This document shows, piece by piece, positions 59,942 through 64,000 of a stretch of DNA of 64,000 bases (positions within the stretch are counted from its first letter, which is position 1; every line of letters starts with the position of its first letter). The notes under the pieces were generated by a model, which searched no databases, was not told where the DNA came from, and worked only from the letters and a program-made list of their open reading frames with translations. Origin of the DNA: Sphingomonas sp. Mn802worker (GTDB taxonomy: Bacteria; Pseudomonadota; Alphaproteobacteria; Sphingomonadales; Sphingomonadaceae); assembly GCF_000382485.1 (NCBI RefSeq), contig NZ_AORY01000014.1:1-64000 (forward strand), given 5' to 3'. A program made the position numbers and the translations under genes.

Positions 59942-62900
59942 ATGTTGCGCTGGACCCTGCGGATCGTCGCAGGCTTGGGCGTGCTTATGGCGATGGTCGC
60001 GGTCGTGCTCGACAGCGACATCGGACACCGCTTCGTCGCCGACCGCGTCAACGCGCTCGCGCCCGCCAACGGCTTGCGCTTCCACCTCGGCCGCATCGAT
60101 GGCTCGCTGTACGGCAAGGCCGAACTGGTCGACTTTCGCCTGAGCGATCCCGACGGGCTGGTGCTGGCGGTGCCGCGCGCGACGCTTGACTGGGATCCGT
60201 TCGCATGGGTGTCGAACCGGCTCGACATCGATGCGCTGGACGTGCCCTTGGCCATGCTCGCCAAGCTGCCGCGCACGATCGACACTGGAAAGCAGGGTCC
60301 GATCCTGCCTGACTTCGACATCGCGATCCGCCGCCTGCGTGTCTCCCGGCTGGTCGTGGCACCGCGGGTGACCGGGCGGCAGCGTTACGGGCGGCTTCAA
60401 GGGCGCGCCGACATCCGCTCGGGCCATGCCGCGGTCGATCTCGCCGCGTTGATCGAGGGAAGCGACCGCGTCTCCGCGCGGATCGATGCCGTCCCCGATG
60501 CCGGGCGTTTCGACATCGACGTGCACGCGGCAGGCGCCGCGCAGGGCGTGCTCGCGCAGTTGACAGGATTGCGCCGCGCCGTCTCGCTCGATGTCGGCGG
60601 CGTCGGTGACTGGCAGCGCTGGCGCGGGACTGCGCGCGCGCAGGTCGGCGGCGCGCGTGTGGCCGACCTCGCCCTCGGCAACGACGCTGGCCGCTACACG
60701 CTGACGGGTACGCTTGCGGTCGCCGGGATCACGCGCGGCAAGCTACAGGCGCTGACCGTCCCCCGCGTGGCGGTGAACGGCAGCGGGACGTTCGCCGGTC
60801 GGCGGCTTGACGGCACGTTGTCGCTGCGTTCGGCCGCGCTCGCCGCCGAGGCGACGGGCGTGGTCGATCTGGCCCGCACCCGGCTCGACAACCTGCGCCT
60901 GCGCGCGCGGTTGCTCAGGCCCGAGGCGCTGTTCCGTAACATGCGCGCGACCGGCATGGAGCTGCGCGCGATCCTCGACGGGCCGCTGCGCGCGTTCACG
61001 TTCGACTATCGCATCACGAGCGCCCGCTTCTCGTTCGACCAAACCGGGTTCGAGCAGGCACGCGCGGCTGGGCGCGGGCGCTGGTCAAAGGCGCCGATCG
61101 CGCTGCCGGTGCGCTTCACTGCCGCGCGCGTGACCGGCCTCGGCAATGTCGCGGGCGGCATCCTGCGCAATTTGGCGGTCGACGGTACGCTGCGGGTCAC
61201 CTCCAGGCTTGTCACCGGCGACGATTTGCGGTTGCGTTCGGACAAGCTCACCGGGCGCATCAACCTTCAACTCGACCTGACGAACGGTCAGTTCGACATC
61301 GGCGTGAACGGCGCGCTCGGGCGATTGCTGATCCCCGGCCTCGGCGTGGTTGACGTGCAGTCGCGGCTCACTGTCGTGCCGGGCCCGGGCGGCCATGGCA
61401 CCCGCGTCGTCGGACGCGGCAGCGCGCAGATGGTCCGGCTCGACAACGCCTTCTTCCGCAGCCTGGCGGGCGGATTGCCGCATGTCGAGACGCTGCTGGA
61501 GCGCACCCCGGACGGCGTCCTGCATTTCACCAACCTCGTCCTGACCGCACCGCAGATCAGACTGAGGGGCAGCGGATTTCGCCGCCGTGACGGCACGTTC
61601 CATTTCGAGGGCGCAGGGACGCAGGCGACCTACGGCGCGCTGACGTTGAAGCTGGACGGGCAGATCGAGCGGCCGGTGATCGACCTAGTCTTCCAGCGGC
61701 CGAACGCGGCGCTGGGCCTGACGGGCGTGCGCGCGCACCTCGATCCGACACCCGCCGGCTTCGCCTTCACCGCCGCCGGCGGATCGCGGCTTGGACCGTT
61801 CACGACCGAGGGGCAGATTCTGTTGCCGAAGGGCGGGACCGCACGGATCGCGGTCGCGCGGCTCGATGTCAGCGGCACCCGTGCGAGCGGCGCGCTCGAC
61901 ATCGTGCCCAACGGCTTCCTCGGGCGGTTGACCGTCGCAGGCGGGGGCATTTCCGGCACGCTCGACTTCGCGCCGCAGGGCACGATCCAGCGTATCGTCG
62001 GCTCGCTTGATGCGCGCGCGGCGCGGCTCGACAGCGTGTCGGTACGGCAGGGTCATGTGGATTTCACCACATTGCTCGATCCCACCGGCACGCGCGTCAG
62101 CGCGACCATGACCGGCAACGGGTTGCGGCGTGGCTCGCTCAGTATCGCGCGCTTGGCCGGCACCGCGACGCTGAACGGCGACACGGGGGAGGTGCGTGCC
62201 TCGATCGCCGGATCGCGCGGTGCGGGGTTCCAGATCCAGACGGTGACGCAAATCGCCGCCGATGGCTACACGGTGCAGGCACAGGGTAAGGTCGGTAACC
62301 AGCCGATCCGGCTCGACACGCCCGCACGGCTGCGGCGCGACGGCGACGATTGGCTGCTCGCGCCCACCAACCTGTCGTTCGCCGGTGGCCGCGCGCAGGC
62401 GTCAGGACGGTTCGGCGCGGTCGACACCGCGGTCGATCTCACCGTCGACACGATGCCGCTGTCGGTGCTCGACATCGGTTATGCCGGGCTCGGCCTCGGC
62501 GGCAACGCGTCGGGTACGCTTCATTACGCGGCGCGCGGAGCCGAGGCGCCGACCGGCCGCGTCAACATGACGGTGCGCGGGCTGACGCGCTCGGGGCTGC
62601 TGCAATCCTCCGCACCGATCGACCTGGGGATCGCGGGCGTGCTGACCGCCGACAAGGCCGGGTTGCGCGCGGTCATGGCATCGAACGGCCGCACGATCGG
62701 GCGCGCGCAGGCGCTGCTCCGGCCGCTGGGGCAGGGCGACGTGGTCGAGCGGCTGACGGGTGCGGGTCTGTTCGCGCAACTGCGCTACAGCGGGCCCGCC
62801 GACACCTTGTGGCGGCTGACTCGGGTCGAGCTGTTCGACCTCGCCGGACCCGTCGCGATCGCCGCCGATGTGTCGGGCAGCGTCCGCGCACCTCAGATCA

Positions 62901-64000
62901 GGGGGCAGGTGAAGGCGACCGGCGCACGGATCAGCAGCGCGACGACCGGCACCGCGCTCACCAACGTGCAGGCGACCGGCCGCTTCGCCGGATCGCAATT
63001 GCAGGTGGGAAGCTTCACCGCCGACGCCGGGCGCGGCGGCACGGTGACCGGCACCGGCCGGTTCGACTTCGCCGGCGCGAAGGGCGTCGCGCTCGATCTC
63101 AGGATGCAGGCGAACCGCGCGGTGCTGATCGACCGCGACGATATCGGGGCAACCGTGACGGGGCCGCTCACCTTCACCTCCGACGGGTCGGGCGGGCGGA
63201 TCGCGGGCGACGTGCGGCTCGACGCCAGCCGCTACCGCCTCGGACAGGCGACCGTCGCGAGCGCATTGCCGCAGCTGAACGTGCGCGAGATCAACCTGCC
63301 CGGCGGCGGCGAGGCCGATGACGACGCCGGACCCGCGCCGTGGACGCTCGCGGTGCACGCGCACGCCAGGGGCGGGTTGATGGTCAGCGGGCTCGGCCTG
63401 TCATCGGAATGGTCGACCGACGTGAACATCGCCGGCACGCCGGACAATCCCGCGATCACCGGCCGCGCCGACCTGATCCGCGGCGATTACGAGTTTGCCG
63501 GGCGCGAGTTCGAGCTGGAGCGCGGCGTGCTTCGCTTCGCAGGCGAGGTGCCCGCCAACCCAGCGCTCGATATCGAGGCGAATGCCGACTCGACCGGGCT
63601 GCGCGCCAGCATTCGCGTCACCGGCGTCGCGCAGAAGCCCGAGATCACCTTCAGCAGCGTGCCTGCGCTGCCGCAGGACGAACTCCTGTCACGGCTGCTG
63701 TTCGGCACCTCGATTACCAACCTGTCCGCGCCCGAGGCGTTGCAGCTCGCCGCGGCGGTGGCGGCGTTGCAGGATGGCGGGAACGGCATCAACCCGATCA
63801 ACGCGGTGCGCCGCGCGGCCGGGCTCGACCGCCTTCGCATCCTGCCAGCCGACCCGCAGACGGGGCAGGCGACCTCGATCGCGGCGGGCAAATACGTGAC
63901 GCGGCGGCTCTATGCCGAAATCATCACCGACGGGCAGGGCTATTCCGCCACGCGGGTCGAGTTCCAGGTCACGCGCTGGCTGTCGCTATTGTCATCAATA
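59942..64000 (+). CDS. tamB: TamB translocation/assembly module subunit, 3' end missing
   Basis: This is the first 1353 residues of the very large inner-membrane TamB, which spans the periplasm and contacts TamA. An N-terminal membrane anchor (RIVAGLGVLMAMVAVVL) is followed by long beta-rich repeats (beta-taco/AsmA-like) with short turns such as LRLRARLLRPEALF. The C-terminal DUF490 region is entered near EINLPGG, and SGLGLSSEWSTDVNIAGTPDNP and FAGEVPANPALDIEANADS are its typical patches. The frame is still open at the last base; about 50 more residues should lie downstream. It starts 6 bp after tamA. Confidence 0.92.
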   Translation, partial: MLRWTLRIVAGLGVLMAMVAVVLDSDIGHRFVADRVNALAPANGLRFHLGRIDGSLYGKAELVDFRLSDPDGLVLAVPRATLDWDPFAWVSNRLDIDALDVPLAMLAKLPRTIDTGKQGPILPDFDIAIRRLRVSRLVVAPRVTGRQRYGRLQGRADIRSGHAAVDLAALIEGSDRVSARIDAVPDAGRFDIDVHAAGAAQGVLAQLTGLRRAVSLDVGGVGDWQRWRGTARAQVGGARVADLALGNDAGRYTLTGTLAVAGITRGKLQALTVPRVAVNGSGTFAGRRLDGTLSLRSAALAAEATGVVDLARTRLDNLRLRARLLRPEALFRNMRATGMELRAILDGPLRAFTFDYRITSARFSFDQTGFEQARAAGRGRWSKAPIALPVRFTAARVTGLGNVAGGILRNLAVDGTLRVTSRLVTGDDLRLRSDKLTGRINLQLDLTNGQFDIGVNGALGRLLIPGLGVVDVQSRLTVVPGPGGHGTRVVGRGSAQMVRLDNAFFRSLAGGLPHVETLLERTPDGVLHFTNLVLTAPQIRLRGSGFRRRDGTFHFEGAGTQATYGALTLKLDGQIERPVIDLVFQRPNAALGLTGVRAHLDPTPAGFAFTAAGGSRLGPFTTEGQILLPKGGTARIAVARLDVSGTRASGALDIVPNGFLGRLTVAGGGISGTLDFAPQGTIQRIVGSLDARAARLDSVSVRQGHVDFTTLLDPTGTRVSATMTGNGLRRGSLSIARLAGTATLNGDTGEVRASIAGSRGAGFQIQTVTQIAADGYTVQAQGKVGNQPIRLDTPARLRRDGDDWLLAPTNLSFAGGRAQASGRFGAVDTAVDLTVDTMPLSVLDIGYAGLGLGGNASGTLHYAARGAEAPTGRVNMTVRGLTRSGLLQSSAPIDLGIAGVLTADKAGLRAVMASNGRTIGRAQALLRPLGQGDVVERLTGAGLFAQLRYSGPADTLWRLTRVELFDLAGPVAIAADVSGSVRAPQIRGQVKATGARISSATTGTALTNVQATGRFAGSQLQVGSFTADAGRGGTVTGTGRFDFAGAKGVALDLRMQANRAVLIDRDDIGATVTGPLTFTSDGSGGRIAGDVRLDASRYRLGQATVASALPQLNVREINLPGGGEADDDAGPAPWTLAVHAHARGGLMVSGLGLSSEWSTDVNIAGTPDNPAITGRADLIRGDYEFAGREFELERGVLRFAGEVPANPALDIEANADSTGLRASIRVTGVAQKPEITFSSVPALPQDELLSRLLFGTSITNLSAPEALQLAAAVAALQDGGNGINPINAVRRAAGLDRLRILPADPQTGQATSIAAGKYVTRRLYAEIITDGQGYSATRVEFQVTRWLSLLSSI

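Noticed and set aside
1-64000. CRISPR arrays, insertion sequences, prophage genes, rRNA or tRNA genes
   Set aside because: No regularly spaced repeats, transposase, integrase, phage structural proteins or tRNA folds were seen.

Overview
The window is about 64 kb of GC-rich chromosomal DNA, densely packed with genes and using GTG or TTG for many starts. It reads like a Sphingomonas-type alphaproteobacterium (Sphingomonadales). The signs are a TonB-dependent receptor, TamA/TamB, exosortase-A-associated glycan genes, an archaeal/eukaryotic-style ProRS, a RutR-like spread of TetR/LysR regulators, polyhydroxyalkanoate metabolism and many CoA-linked catabolic enzymes. No rRNA, tRNA, CRISPR array, insertion sequence or prophage was recognised. 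The first gene (a short-chain dehydrogenase) and the last gene (tamB) run off the window.

Layout. 1-6 kb: SDR, nicotinate phosphoribosyltransferase, an SDR/cupin pair, a class-I glutamine amidotransferase, a small metallophosphoesterase and a family-2 glycosyltransferase. 6-13 kb: DUF4142 protein, TonB-dependent receptor, CaiB/BaiF CoA-transferase, a 680-bp gene-poor stretch with an AT-rich islet, then an RhlE-type helicase. 13-20 kb: hybrid histidine kinase, DUF3429 membrane protein, acyl-CoA dehydrogenase, FAH-family hydrolase and DUF885 peptidase. 20-27.5 kb: a complete lower valine-degradation operon (mmsA, lipoprotein, acyl-CoA dehydrogenase, 3-hydroxyisobutyryl-CoA hydrolase, enoyl-CoA hydratase, mmsB) facing a divergent LysR regulator, with a perfect inverted repeat between them. 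27.5-42 kb: TetR regulator, outer-membrane barrel protein, aldehyde dehydrogenase, beta-helix protein, proS, rnr, saccharopine-dehydrogenase-like reductase, a DUF2384 two-gene unit, ABC exporter, PHA depolymerase and a flavin-binding stress protein. 42-51 kb: a 30-codon membrane microprotein with tandem hairpins, thiolase and MaoC hydratase, putA, envelope and sensor proteins, MscS channel, topoisomerase IB and a PfpI protein. 51-57 kb: acyltransferase, exosortase-A-type O-ligase, a small coupled ORF, an exosortase-A-type glycosyltransferase and a proline-rich membrane protein. 57-64 kb: a LexA-like S24 repressor facing two small genes across an SOS-box-like site, then tamA-tamB.

How it fits together. 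Most of the window is catabolism of branched-chain and fatty acyl-CoAs (valine operon, two acyl-CoA dehydrogenases, thiolase, MaoC, CaiB, PHA depolymerase, PutA) plus envelope biogenesis (TamAB, O-ligase cluster, ABC exporter, MscS). The least explained material is small: the 42.1-42.3 kb microprotein with two hairpins sharing the same CTGGCA loop, the AT-rich islet at 10.82-11.0 kb with a short two-segment membrane ORF lying below an SOS-like box, and the S24 repressor locus at 56.4-57.6 kb whose operator-like site closely matches that box.

All calls come from reading the sequence and from knowledge of protein families. No database search was run.
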